From NCBI RefSeq assembly GCF_024158145.1, contig NZ_JAMYXM010000004.1:62001-126000 (forward strand): 64,000 nt of DNA, given 5' to 3'. This document shows, in pieces, positions 56,387 to 64,000 of this stretch. Within the stretch, counting starts at the first letter, position 1. The number at the start of each line of letters is the position of its first letter. The position numbers and the translations under genes were made by a program. The notes beneath the pieces were generated by a model that saw nothing but the letters and a program-made list of their open reading frames with translations, made no database searches and had not been told where the DNA came from. Source of the stretch: Notoacmeibacter sp. MSK16QG-6. GTDB lineage: Bacteria; Pseudomonadota; Alphaproteobacteria; Rhizobiales; Rhizobiaceae.

Positions 56387-57625
56387 ATGCCGGACATGAA
56401 TCTCGGTATGACGGAGCGCGCCGAAGCGCTTCGCGGAAAAATCCGCGCGATGATCGTCGAGGAGATCCAGCCCCTCGATGGAGAGTACCTGGCGGAGGTC
56501 TCCAACGGCGATCGCTGGAGCCACACCAAACGTCAGATCGAGATTCTGGAAGGGCTGAAGAAGAAGGCCAAGGATGCCGGACTATTCAATTTCTGGCTGA
56601 CAGGTTCGGAGCGCGGCTTCGGGCTAAGCACGGTGGAATATGCTTATCTCGCAGAGGAGATGGGCAAGAGCCATCTCGCCGCCGAGGTCTTCAACTGCTC
56701 GGCGCCAGACACCGGCAATATGGAAGTGTTCGAGCGTTACGGTACGGACGAAATGAAGAAGCGATGGCTGGAACCGCTTCTGGAGGGTGAAATCCGCTCC
56801 TCCTATGCGATGACCGAGCCCGATGTCGCTTCGTCCGACGCCACGAACATTTCGATGAGCTGTGTCCGTGACGGAGACGACTACGTTCTGAATGGTGAAA
56901 AGCATTGGATTTCAGGTGCGGGCGATCCCCGCTGTGCGGTCTACATCGTCATGGTGAAGACGGGTGGCAAAGACGACCCGAAGCACAGACGCCATTCCAT
57001 GATCGTTGTCCCGGCCGATACGCGTGGCATTGAAATTCTCCGGCCAATGCAGGTTTTCGGCGAAGACGATGCGCCGCATGGCCACATGCATATGCGGTTT
57101 ACCGATGTGAGGGTGCCGGCGGAAAACATGCTGCTTGGAGAGGGAGCGGGTTTCGAGATCGCGCAGGGACGGCTCGGACCGGGCCGTATTCACCACTGCA
57201 TGCGGGCTATCGGTAATGCGGAACGGGCGCTGGAGATGCTCTGCCAGCGTTCGCTCAGGCGCGAAGCCTTCGGTAAGAAGTTGGCGCATCTGGGCGCGAA
57301 CTTCGACATTATCGCCGAGTGCCGTATGGAGATCGAGCAGGCTCGCCTGCTGTGTTTGAAAGCGGCATGGATGATGGATCAGGGCGACCCTCGGGCCGCC
57401 GCGCCATGGATCAGTCAGATCAAGGTGGTCGCGCCGCGTGTCGCGCTCAAGGTCACGGACGAGGCCATTCAGATGTTCGGCGCTGTCGGCATCAGTCAGG
57501 ATTTGCCGCTTGCCCGCATGTGGACCAATCTAAGAACGCTTCGCTTTGCCGATGGACCGGATGCGGTGCATCGCCGCCAGGTCGCACGCGCCGAATTGAA
57601 AAAATACACCCAGGAAAAGATCTGA
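56387..57625 (+). CDS. Acyl-CoA dehydrogenase, ACAD10/11-like
   Basis: 412-residue flavoprotein. FAD/substrate blocks AYLAEEMGKSHLAAEVFNCS, SSYAMTEPDVASSDATNI and GEKHWISGAGDPRC are clear. At the position of the usual catalytic Glu (YEGT) it reads FADGPDAVH: Glu is replaced by Asp or the motif is shifted, the pattern I associate with the ACAD10/11 branch. That branch removes the phosphate from a 4-phosphoacyl-CoA. This fits the phosphotransferase encoded 2 kb away under the same TetR. Confidence 0.87.
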   Translation: MPDMNLGMTERAEALRGKIRAMIVEEIQPLDGEYLAEVSNGDRWSHTKRQIEILEGLKKKAKDAGLFNFWLTGSERGFGLSTVEYAYLAEEMGKSHLAAEVFNCSAPDTGNMEVFERYGTDEMKKRWLEPLLEGEIRSSYAMTEPDVASSDATNISMSCVRDGDDYVLNGEKHWISGAGDPRCAVYIVMVKTGGKDDPKHRRHSMIVVPADTRGIEILRPMQVFGEDDAPHGHMHMRFTDVRVPAENMLLGEGAGFEIAQGRLGPGRIHHCMRAIGNAERALEMLCQRSLRREAFGKKLAHLGANFDIIAECRMEIEQARLLCLKAAWMMDQGDPRAAAPWISQIKVVAPRVALKVTDEAIQMFGAVGISQDLPLARMWTNLRTLRFADGPDAVHRRQVARAELKKYTQEKI

Positions 57626-57627
57626 CC

Positions 57628-58608
57628 ATGCGGGCCGTTCTTGCCGAGAAGTTCGGGCCGGTCGATACGCTTTCGCTGACGGATATCGACGACCCATCCC
57701 ATGGCAAGGGCGATGTGTTGGTGTCCGTCGGTGCGGCGGGGATCAATTTTCCAGACGGGCTGATGGTGCAGGGGCTCTATCAGGTGAAGCCGGGCCTGCC
57801 TTTCGTGCCTGGCATGGAGGCCGCCGGAACTGTTTTGACTGCTGGCGAACGGGTCAAACATCTGAAAGAGGGCGATCGGGTTCTGGCTCTCTGCGGCACC
57901 GGCGCTTTTGCGCAAAAGGTCGCTGTTTCGGCAGCACGGTGCGTTACACTGCCGGACGGCGTGTCGTTCTCGGATGCCTGTGCGCTTGGGGTTGGATATT
58001 CCACGGCGCATCATGCGTTGAAGCAGCGTGGCAATCTGAAAGACGGCGAAACGCTCGTCGTGCTGGGCGCGGCGGGGCTGACCGGTCTTGCGGCGATTCA
58101 AATTGGCAAGATCATGGGCGCGCGGGTGATTGCAGTCGCTTCATCCGACGAAAAGCGGGCGCTGGCCAAGGAGAACGGCGCCGACGAAGCGATCGGATAC
58201 GACAATCTGAGAGACGATCTGAAGTCGCTGACTGGCGGCAACGGCATCGATGTCGCCTTCGACCCGGTCGGTGGCGATGCTTTCGATGCGCTATCGCGCG
58301 CCATGGCCTGGAACGGTCGCCTGCTTGTCATTGGCTTTGCATCCGGACGTATTCCTGAACTGCCGATCAACCTGACACTGGTGAAGGGCTACAGCCTTGT
58401 CGGGGTTTTCTGGGGCACGTTTACCGCCAGGGAGCCGGAGATCTATGCCGACAATATGCGGGAACTGTTCGGTTGGTACGCTGCCGGCAAAGTCAGACCG
58501 GTGGTCAGTATTCGCAACGGCCTCTCTTCGACCCCCGACGCATTAAACGACGTGCTGGACCGTCGGGCGACGGGGAAAATCGTCATCGTTCCGGAGGAAA
58601 CACGATGA
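57628..58608 (+). CDS. NADPH:quinone oxidoreductase-type MDR enzyme
   Basis: 326-residue zinc-free medium-chain reductase. Starts MRAVLAEKFGPVDTLSL; nucleotide loop LVVLGAAGLTGLAAIQIGK (about 144-162) and a GTGAFAQK region. Enzymes of this type reduce quinones, enones or enoyl-CoAs with NADPH. The ATG is 2 bp after the dehydrogenase stop and the end overlaps the next gene (ATGA). In this island an enone or enal reductase role is plausible. Confidence 0.88.
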   Translation: MRAVLAEKFGPVDTLSLTDIDDPSHGKGDVLVSVGAAGINFPDGLMVQGLYQVKPGLPFVPGMEAAGTVLTAGERVKHLKEGDRVLALCGTGAFAQKVAVSAARCVTLPDGVSFSDACALGVGYSTAHHALKQRGNLKDGETLVVLGAAGLTGLAAIQIGKIMGARVIAVASSDEKRALAKENGADEAIGYDNLRDDLKSLTGGNGIDVAFDPVGGDAFDALSRAMAWNGRLLVIGFASGRIPELPINLTLVKGYSLVGVFWGTFTAREPEIYADNMRELFGWYAAGKVRPVVSIRNGLSSTPDALNDVLDRRATGKIVIVPEETR

Positions 58609-59645
58609 GCGTTCCTTCGACCATGAAAGCGCTCGTCCAGAAGCACGATGGCTATGCTTCCGACGATCAGCGCAGCGGTTTTTCACTCGAATCGCTCGAT
58701 TCCTATGTCGAGCTTTCCGAGATCGATGTGCCCTTGCCGGATAAGGGACAGGTTCTCGTCAAGGTGGATCGCGGTGCGGTCAATCCGTCGGACATCATGT
58801 TTATCAAAGGGATGTATGGTCAGCCGCGACGCAAAGGGCTTCCCGCCGGCTTTGAAGGTTGCGGCACGGTGGTGGCGACCGGCGATGGCGCTGACGCCTT
58901 TTCCGGGAAAAGGGTGGCTTTTGTCACAGGCCGCAGCGGTTTTGGCTCATGGGCCACATACGCTGTAGCCGATGCGGCGATGTGCATCCCGTTGATCGAT
59001 GGCGTGTCGGACGATGACGGCGCATCGATGATCGTCAATCCGTTGACAGCGCTGGCGATGCTTTCCATCGTCAAGGCGGCCGGTTCCAAAAGTTTCATCG
59101 TGACGGCGGCGGCCAGTCAGCTCTGCAAGCTCATCATAGGCCAGGCGGCTGCGGACGGTCTTTCGGCAATCGGGATCGTGCGACGGCATGAGCAGATAGA
59201 CCTGTTGAAAGGGCATGGCGCGACGCATGTCCTCAATCAGAAGTCGGACGATTTCGGCAGCCGAATTGAAGAGGTTTGTCGGGCGGAAAAGCCCCTCATA
59301 CTGCTGGATGCGGTCGCTGGGCAAAGTTCAGCTGCTGTCTTTCAGGCTATGGGCAGGGGGGCTCGCTGGATCATCTACGGCCGGCTTGAAGAGGAGCCGC
59401 CGCTGCTGAAGGAACCGGGCCAACTAATTTTCCAGCAAAAGCGGATCGAGGGGTTCTGGCTGTCTGCCTGGCTGGCGGAAGCGGGAGAACAGCAACGCGC
59501 CGCCCTTGCCATGCAGGCGCAGACAAATTTCGCCACGGGCCGATGGAAAACGGATGTGACAGCGGTGCTGTCGCTTGACGAAGCACGCGACAAATTGCCC
59601 GGTGCGTTGGCGGAGCCGAACGGCAAGGTGCTGCTAGCGCCTTAA
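58605..59645 (+). CDS. Zinc-type MDR dehydrogenase/reductase
   Basis: 346-residue medium-chain dehydrogenase. MSVPSTMKALVQKHDGYASD, DRGAVNPSDIMFIKGMYG, GFEGCGTVVATG, and a nucleotide-binding region FIVTAAASQLCKLIIGQAA lacking the full GXGXXG. Few zinc-ligand Cys are present, so it may be zinc-free. ATGA overlap with the preceding MDR gene, last gene of the plus-strand unit. It probably acts on an unsaturated carbonyl compound together with its neighbour. Confidence 0.84.
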   Translation: MSVPSTMKALVQKHDGYASDDQRSGFSLESLDSYVELSEIDVPLPDKGQVLVKVDRGAVNPSDIMFIKGMYGQPRRKGLPAGFEGCGTVVATGDGADAFSGKRVAFVTGRSGFGSWATYAVADAAMCIPLIDGVSDDDGASMIVNPLTALAMLSIVKAAGSKSFIVTAAASQLCKLIIGQAAADGLSAIGIVRRHEQIDLLKGHGATHVLNQKSDDFGSRIEEVCRAEKPLILLDAVAGQSSAAVFQAMGRGARWIIYGRLEEEPPLLKEPGQLIFQQKRIEGFWLSAWLAEAGEQQRAALAMQAQTNFATGRWKTDVTAVLSLDEARDKLPGALAEPNGKVLLAP

Positions 59646-59822
59646 TTTCGGGATGGTCCGCCGCATCGATACTGTCGGCAATTAAATGAAAAGAGATCGG
59701 CCGAAAATCGAGCGGCTGACCATTGGCTCGCCAAACGTTTGACCGCAATGCATAAAACGCCCCAAGCCTGTCAGCCGGGACGTGCGAAAGCCATTTTGAC
59801 CCGACCCAGCCACAATTGCTGG

Positions 59823-60002
59823 TCAGGCCGTTTCCTGCCGCTTCAAAATACGGCGTGCAGCCGCGATCATGGCCTCGAGGTTTCGAGCATCGTGGGCATG
59901 ATCGGCGCTTCCCTCGCGCAGAAGCTTCTCAGCCAATGCGCGGGCGTGGTCTTCCAATTCCGCGAAGATGGAATCGTGTTGAATTCGTGACAGTGCTCGC
60001 AC
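59823..60002 (-). CDS. Possible small helical protein
   Basis: 59-residue frame with a GTG start at 60002: RIQHDSIFAELEDHARALAE, then KLLREGSADHAHDARNLEAM and RRILKRQETA. The composition (Glu, Ala, Leu, Lys, Arg) is that of an amphipathic helix pair and unlike typical antisense noise. No clear ribosome-binding site; no homologue recognised. The upstream palindromes (60046-60060) lie 44-58 bp before the GTG. Could be a real small protein or the remnant of one. Confidence 0.32.
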   Translation of the reverse strand: MRALSRIQHDSIFAELEDHARALAEKLLREGSADHAHDARNLEAMIAAARRILKRQETA

Positions 60003-60045
60003 CCAAAACGTTAAAAATGGCGTCCCTGCGAGGTTGATTACCACG

Positions 60046-60102
60046 TTTTTTGGCAAAAAAGAGTGTATGCAGATTAACACATGTGAAGTGAATGCCAAAA
60101 AA
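60046..60102. repeat. Long-range inverted repeat TTTTTTGGCA / TGCCAAAAAA
   Basis: Perfect 10-bp inverted repeat with a 37-bp spacer. The left arm extends to the 15-bp palindrome TTTTTTG-G-CAAAAAA (60046-60060). Inside is CACATGTG (60078-60085). Likely a paired operator upstream of the small frame. Confidence 0.45.
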
Positions 60103-60129
60103 TTCGCTCGCTGAGGGCGCCCTCCAACC

Positions 60130-61656
60130 CTAGGCCGAGAGAATATTCCCAAATTTCTCACGCAGCACGTTCTTCTGGACCTTTCCCATCGTGTTGCGCG
60201 GGAGTTCCTCAACGAAAACGATTCGCTTGGGCTGCTTGAACCGGGCAAGACGCCCTTCCAGGGATGAGAGAATAGCCTTTTCTTCCAGGCCGTTCTTCCC
60301 GACGACAACACCGACGACGCCTTCGCCGAAGTCTGGGTGCGGCACGCCGATCACGGCGCTTTCGATGACACCGTCCAGCTCGTCTATCAAAAGCTCGATT
60401 TCCTTGGGATAGACGTTGTAACCACCCGTGATGACAAGATCCTTGTCGCGTCCGACGATGGAGACATAACCGTCCTCGTCGATCTGCCCCAGATCGCCTG
60501 TCACAAAGAAGCCATCGTCCCGAAACTCCGAAGCCGTTTTCTCAGGCATCCGCCAGTATCCCTTGAAGACGTTCGGTCCCTTGACCTCGATCATACCGAT
60601 GCCGCCGTTGGGCAGCGTTTCGCCGCTATCGGGATCGGTTATGCGCAGTTCGACATTTGGCAGCGGAAAACCGACCGTGCCTGCCCGGCGTTCGCTGTCA
60701 TAGGGGTTCGACGTGTTCATATTGGTCTCGGTCATGCCGTAGCGCTCGAGAATGCGCTGACCCGTCCGCTGTTCGAAGGCGCGATGCGTTTCCGCGAGAA
60801 GTGGGGCCGAGCCCGACGTGAACAGTCTCATATGGGCGGTTGAATCGCGGTTCAGGCGTTCGTCGTCCAGCATTCGCGTATAGAAGGTCGGCACGCCCAT
60901 CATCGAAGTTGCGGCCGGAAGATTGGCGAACACGACGTCGAGATCGAATTTCGGCAGGAAGATCATTGAACCGCCGGCGAGCATCACCGTATTGGACGCG
61001 ACGAACAGCCCGTGCGTATGAAAGATCGGCAGCGCATGCAGCAGAACGTCGTCTTCCGAAAAACCCCAATAGGCTTTCAATGTCTCCGCATTAGACAGGA
61101 GGTTTTCGTGCGTTAGCATGGCCCCCTTGGAACGGCCGGTCGTGCCGGACGTGTAGAGGATCGCCGCCAGATTTTCGCCGCTGCGACAGATCGTCTGGAA
61201 CTGCGCAGGCGCGCTGTCGGCTTTCATGGCCAAAGAGCCGTCGACGCGCCCTTCATTGCTGCCGGCTCCGAGCGTCTCAATAGCGGTTCTGGCGTTTTCG
61301 GCAACCTCGGCAAGAGCATCCTTCTTCGCCGGTGTGCAGACGAACAGGCGCGGCTCGGCGTCGGTAAGGAAATATTCGATCTCGGAGGCGGTGTACGCCG
61401 TGTTGAGCGGCAGGAAGACCCCACCTGCGCGAATCGTTGCGAGATAGAGGAGCAGCGCATCAAGCGACTTATCGACCTGCACGGCGACCCGGTCGCCAGG
61501 CTGGACGCCGAGATCGATCAGAACATTGGCATAGCGGGCAGAGACAGCCTCGACCTCGCTATATGTCATCCGGACGTCACCAGCGGTTCGGATGAAGTCG
61601 CGGCCCGGTTTCGCGAATCCGGCCTGCGTCAGCCCGTCGAACAAATGGTTTGTCAT
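60130..61656 (-). CDS. matB: Malonyl-CoA synthetase
   Basis: 508-residue ANL-superfamily ligase making malonyl-CoA from malonate, ATP and CoA. AMP-binding P-loop AAILYTSGTTGRSKGAMLTHENL (split here: LYTSGTTGRSKG about 168-179), the substrate block LERYGMTETNMNTSNPYD, typical of MatB, and GRDKDLVITGGYNVYPKE; the C-terminal lysine motif is LPRNTMGKVQKNV. Overlaps matA by ATGA. Follows matA and a TRAP permease, a rhizobial malonate operon. Confidence 0.93.
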   Translation of the reverse strand: MTNHLFDGLTQAGFAKPGRDFIRTAGDVRMTYSEVEAVSARYANVLIDLGVQPGDRVAVQVDKSLDALLLYLATIRAGGVFLPLNTAYTASEIEYFLTDAEPRLFVCTPAKKDALAEVAENARTAIETLGAGSNEGRVDGSLAMKADSAPAQFQTICRSGENLAAILYTSGTTGRSKGAMLTHENLLSNAETLKAYWGFSEDDVLLHALPIFHTHGLFVASNTVMLAGGSMIFLPKFDLDVVFANLPAATSMMGVPTFYTRMLDDERLNRDSTAHMRLFTSGSAPLLAETHRAFEQRTGQRILERYGMTETNMNTSNPYDSERRAGTVGFPLPNVELRITDPDSGETLPNGGIGMIEVKGPNVFKGYWRMPEKTASEFRDDGFFVTGDLGQIDEDGYVSIVGRDKDLVITGGYNVYPKEIELLIDELDGVIESAVIGVPHPDFGEGVVGVVVGKNGLEEKAILSSLEGRLARFKQPKRIVFVEELPRNTMGKVQKNVLREKFGNILSA

Positions 61657-63011
61657 GCAACATTCCTCACATCATCCTGGCCGGAGCGGGCGGGCAAAAG
61701 ATTTGTTACCGCGCGACTGGCCGCAATTTCGGCGGAAGAGGCGTAGGCCTCGTGGCGCTGCTCGACCCGCTGAAGATCGTAGAGATAGTTGACCATCAAG
61801 CCATGCGACTGGCGAAGCGCGCTCGGCGAGGGGTCGGCCATATGCATGATGCGATTGAGCATTGCGCCATTGCCGAGATGAAAGCGCGCCACGGAATCGA
61901 CCGGCTGGCCATCATCCCTTCTGGCGTTCAGGAAATAACGCGCGGCAAGAGAAAGAAGCCCGTTCTCGGCCTCGGCAACCAGCGCGCCGTCTTTCTGCCA
62001 ATGCACGCGGGCGACGATCCGCAACGCCTCCTTCTCATTGGGCAATAGCCTGGAAGGGTGTTCTGTTGCGAACTCCGAGAGCCACCGCGCAAACCCCGGA
62101 ACCGGCGACAGGGTGACGAAGGTTTTGAGATTGGGCAGCGTTTCCTTCAGGTCGAACGCCACCTGCTTGATAAGGAAAGAGCCAAACGACACCCCGGCCA
62201 GACCCCGATGGCAATTGGAAATGGAGTAAAAGACGGCGGTCTGTGCATTTTCCGGCTCGATTGCATCACGATCCTCCGACAGAACCGATTTGATCGAAGC
62301 GGGAATGTCTCGCGTCAGCGCCACCTCAACAAATATCAAGGGATCGTCCGGGATAGCCGGATGGAAGAAGGCGAAGCATCGCCGGTCGGGCGGCGCCAGG
62401 CGCGCCCTTAACGCATCCCAGCTATCGATGGCGTGAACCGCTTCATAGGCTATGATTTTCTCAAGAATGGCAGCCGGCGTGTTCCAGTCGATTGGCTTCA
62501 AAACAAGAAAACCCCGATTGAACCACGACTGAAAGAGATGGTGGAAGTCGGCGTTTACCGGTCCGTAGACTTCCCGATTCTGCTTGACGAGTGGCAGCAG
62601 CCTCTCCCGCAATTTTACAAGCGCTGCCGTGCCGCCAGGCGCAAGATTGAGTCTGCGGAAAAGTTCCTGGCGTGGGGATTCCGCGGCCGCCTGAAGGCTG
62701 GCAAGGGTTTTGGCGGAAGGGGCCTCAGCATAGTCGGCCGCCGCCGCGCCAAGCACTGCCTCGTCCGGAGCGAAATCGAGCGCAAGTTTTTCGAAAAAGC
62801 CGCTGAGGCTCTCATCATCGCAATTTTGCAGTCCGATCAGGATTTCCGACGCCGTAATGATACCCGAGGCTTCGCCGCGGGAGCGAAGCAGCTTGCGACA
62901 GAGCGCCACGAGTTCGTCCACGGAGCATTTGAATTCCCCACGGTTCTGGCCGAACCATGGCCGCCGGTTCAGCGAGGACAGAAGATCGGAGAGTAGCGAC
63001 ATACGGCTCAT
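61653..63011 (-). CDS. matA: Malonyl-CoA decarboxylase
   Basis: 452-residue GNAT-fold decarboxylase, malonyl-CoA to acetyl-CoA. Family blocks: CFAFFHPAIPDDPLIFVEVA (about 225), AVFYSISNCHRGLAGVSFG (about 265; the Ser and His-Arg region) and LKTFVTLSPVPGFARWL, catalytic His/Ser in VARFHLGNGAMLNRI (about 375). Length fits MatA/MCD. Starts with an ATGA overlap on the TRAP permease, so malonate uptake, activation and decarboxylation are encoded in one message. Confidence 0.93.
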   Translation of the reverse strand: MSRMSLLSDLLSSLNRRPWFGQNRGEFKCSVDELVALCRKLLRSRGEASGIITASEILIGLQNCDDESLSGFFEKLALDFAPDEAVLGAAAADYAEAPSAKTLASLQAAAESPRQELFRRLNLAPGGTAALVKLRERLLPLVKQNREVYGPVNADFHHLFQSWFNRGFLVLKPIDWNTPAAILEKIIAYEAVHAIDSWDALRARLAPPDRRCFAFFHPAIPDDPLIFVEVALTRDIPASIKSVLSEDRDAIEPENAQTAVFYSISNCHRGLAGVSFGSFLIKQVAFDLKETLPNLKTFVTLSPVPGFARWLSEFATEHPSRLLPNEKEALRIVARVHWQKDGALVAEAENGLLSLAARYFLNARRDDGQPVDSVARFHLGNGAMLNRIMHMADPSPSALRQSHGLMVNYLYDLQRVEQRHEAYASSAEIAASRAVTNLLPARSGQDDVRNVA

Positions 63012-64000
63012 AATGCGGTTCCCATGACGAGATCGGGCAGGAAGAGTGCGATCTGAGGAAAGATACAGAGCGTGACGATCCCGAGTATCATGCAGACGAC
63101 ATAGGGCAGTGAGCCGCGAAGGATCGCGCCGAGCGATATATCCGGGGCAATGCCGTTGATGACGTAGAGGTTGAGGCCGACTGGCGGGGTGATGAGACCG
63201 ATCTCCATATTGATCGTCAGGATGACGGCGAACCAGTAGGGATCGAAACCGGCATTGACGATGATCGGAATCAGGATCGGCGCAGTCATCAGGATCACGC
63301 CGACGGGCGGCAGAAAGAAGCCGGCGATGAGCAGGAAGACGTTGATCACGCCCATCAGCACCCAGCGGTTTACCTCCATGTCGGCTATCGCCTGCGCGAT
63401 GGTCTGTGTGATGAACAGCGAAGACAGGGCGAAGGCAAAGAGTTCCGATGCCCCGATGATGAGCATGATCATCACGCTTTCCCTGAGCGTGTCGCGGACG
63501 ATGGACGGCATTTGCCGGAACTTCCAGCTATGGGAGAAGATGCCGTAAATGACCGCAACGAGGATCAGGCAGAACAGTGCGCCGATACCGGCCGCCTCGG
63601 ATGGCGTCGCGATGCCGCCATAGAGCGTATAAAGCACGGCGACGATAATCAGCAGGAAGGGCAGGACGCGTGGCAGTGCGGCGAAGCGCTCCCGCATCGA
63701 AAAGCTCTGTGTCAGATCGGACAGGCCGAGGCCGCGCCGCCGGCAGGCGATGATTGTCCAGACCATGAAATAGACCGTGAGCATGAAGCCCGGCAGCAGG
63801 CCGGCGAGAAACAGCCGGCCAATCGACGTTTCAGTTGCGATGCCATAGACGATCATGGTGACGGATGGCGGGATAAGAATGCCGAGCGTGCCGCCCGCCG
63901 CTATCGAACCGGATGCGATCTCCGCCGGATAGCCGCGTTTCCTCATTTCCGGAATGCCCATCTTGCCGATGGCCGCGCAGGTCGCCGGCGATGAGCCGGA
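63008..64000 (-). CDS. TRAP transporter large permease, malonate operon (partial, 5' end outside window)
   Basis: C-terminal 330 residues of a DctM-type permease; the gene continues past 64000. The visible part begins SGSSPATCAAIGK before MGIPEMRKRGYPAEIASGSIAAGGTLGILIPPS, the conserved DctM core, then about nine membrane helices and ATPSEAAGIGALFCLILVAVIY. Its ATGA overlap with matA and position suggest malonate uptake. DctP and DctQ partners would lie to the right of the window. Confidence 0.9.
   Translation of the reverse strand, partial: SGSSPATCAAIGKMGIPEMRKRGYPAEIASGSIAAGGTLGILIPPSVTMIVYGIATETSIGRLFLAGLLPGFMLTVYFMVWTIIACRRRGLGLSDLTQSFSMRERFAALPRVLPFLLIIVAVLYTLYGGIATPSEAAGIGALFCLILVAVIYGIFSHSWKFRQMPSIVRDTLRESVMIMLIIGASELFAFALSSLFITQTIAQAIADMEVNRWVLMGVINVFLLIAGFFLPPVGVILMTAPILIPIIVNAGFDPYWFAVILTINMEIGLITPPVGLNLYVINGIAPDISLGAILRGSLPYVVCMILGIVTLCIFPQIALFLPDLVMGTAL

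Larger units (their letters stand above)
59646..60129. other. 484-bp gap with a possible 59-residue ORF and AT-rich inverted repeats
   Basis: Between the MDR gene and matB. It holds the low-confidence small frame at 59823-60002 and two inverted repeats at 60046-60102. No promoter consensus is clear; nothing else recognised. Confidence 0.5.

Overview
This 64 kb window is ordinary, gene-dense chromosomal DNA (roughly 58-60% G+C by eye) from an alphaproteobacterium, most likely of the order Hyphomicrobiales (Rhizobiales). The evidence is two LexA-type sites of the alphaproteobacterial form GTTC-N7-GTTC, an imuA-imuB-dnaE2 cassette, a malonate (matA-matB-TRAP) operon, an aa3 oxidase subunit IV gene, and the families of the ABC and TRAP transporters. 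I see no tRNA, rRNA, CRISPR array, insertion sequence or prophage. The genus cannot be fixed from the sequence alone.

Layout. 0.1-7.2 kb: guanine deaminase (+) converging on a complete dipeptide ABC operon dppABCDF (-). 7.5-12.9 kb: SOS mutagenesis cassette imuA-imuB-dnaE2 (-) behind a LexA box. 13.0-25 kb: an aromatic catabolic island. A MarR regulator lies divergent to homogentisate dioxygenase, fumarylacetoacetase, an unusual MBL-fold protein, and a flavin hydroxylase with a 72-residue DUF2783-like partner (resembling MhaA/MhaB of 3-hydroxyphenylacetate catabolism). A TSUP permease and a five-gene LivFGMHK-type ABC importer running toward it follow. 25.2-30.1 kb: ChaN-like protein, a bd-type quinol oxidase (cydAB plus an unlisted 44-codon DUF2474-type gene) and a 3-oxoadipyl-CoA-type thiolase. 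30.1-32.9 kb: a UdgX-type uracil-DNA glycosylase and a radical-SAM repair protein (-) behind a tandem LexA site. 33-37.6 kb: WD40 protein plus His-rich CobW GTPase, creatininase-family amidase, MarR and LacI regulators. 37.6-40.3 kb: small exported protein, CDF metal exporter with a divergent MerR regulator, and a glutamine amidotransferase-like hydrolase. 40.5-46.5 kb: TRAP transporter split around a molybdopterin oxidoreductase, with an odd Pro/Ser/Gly/Asn-rich tail on its large permease. 46.5-52.4 kb: orphan periplasmic-binding protein, oxidase subunit IV, secreted trypsin-like protease, TPR lipoprotein, ribosomal protein S21 and small unknowns. 52.4-59.6 kb: a TetR-associated acyl-CoA island (two SDRs, APH-like phosphotransferase, MaoC hydratase, ACAD10/11-like acyl-CoA dehydrogenase, two MDR reductases). 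60.1-64 kb: malonate operon (matA, matB, TRAP large permease cut by the window edge).

How it works together. The catabolic islands feed central metabolism. The hmg/mha island should turn 3-hydroxyphenylacetate (and Phe/Tyr-derived homogentisate) into fumarate and acetoacetate. The 52-60 kb island looks built for hydroxyacyl-CoA beta-oxidation by the phosphorylation-elimination route known for LvaA/LvaC and ACAD10/11. The mat operon turns malonate into acetyl-CoA. Two DNA-repair operons look co-regulated by LexA. The points most worth a second look are the LexA-controlled UdgX/radical-SAM operon, the phosphotransferase-ACAD island, the homogentisate island without a visible maleylacetoacetate isomerase but with a metal-site-degenerate MBL protein, and the DctM tail.
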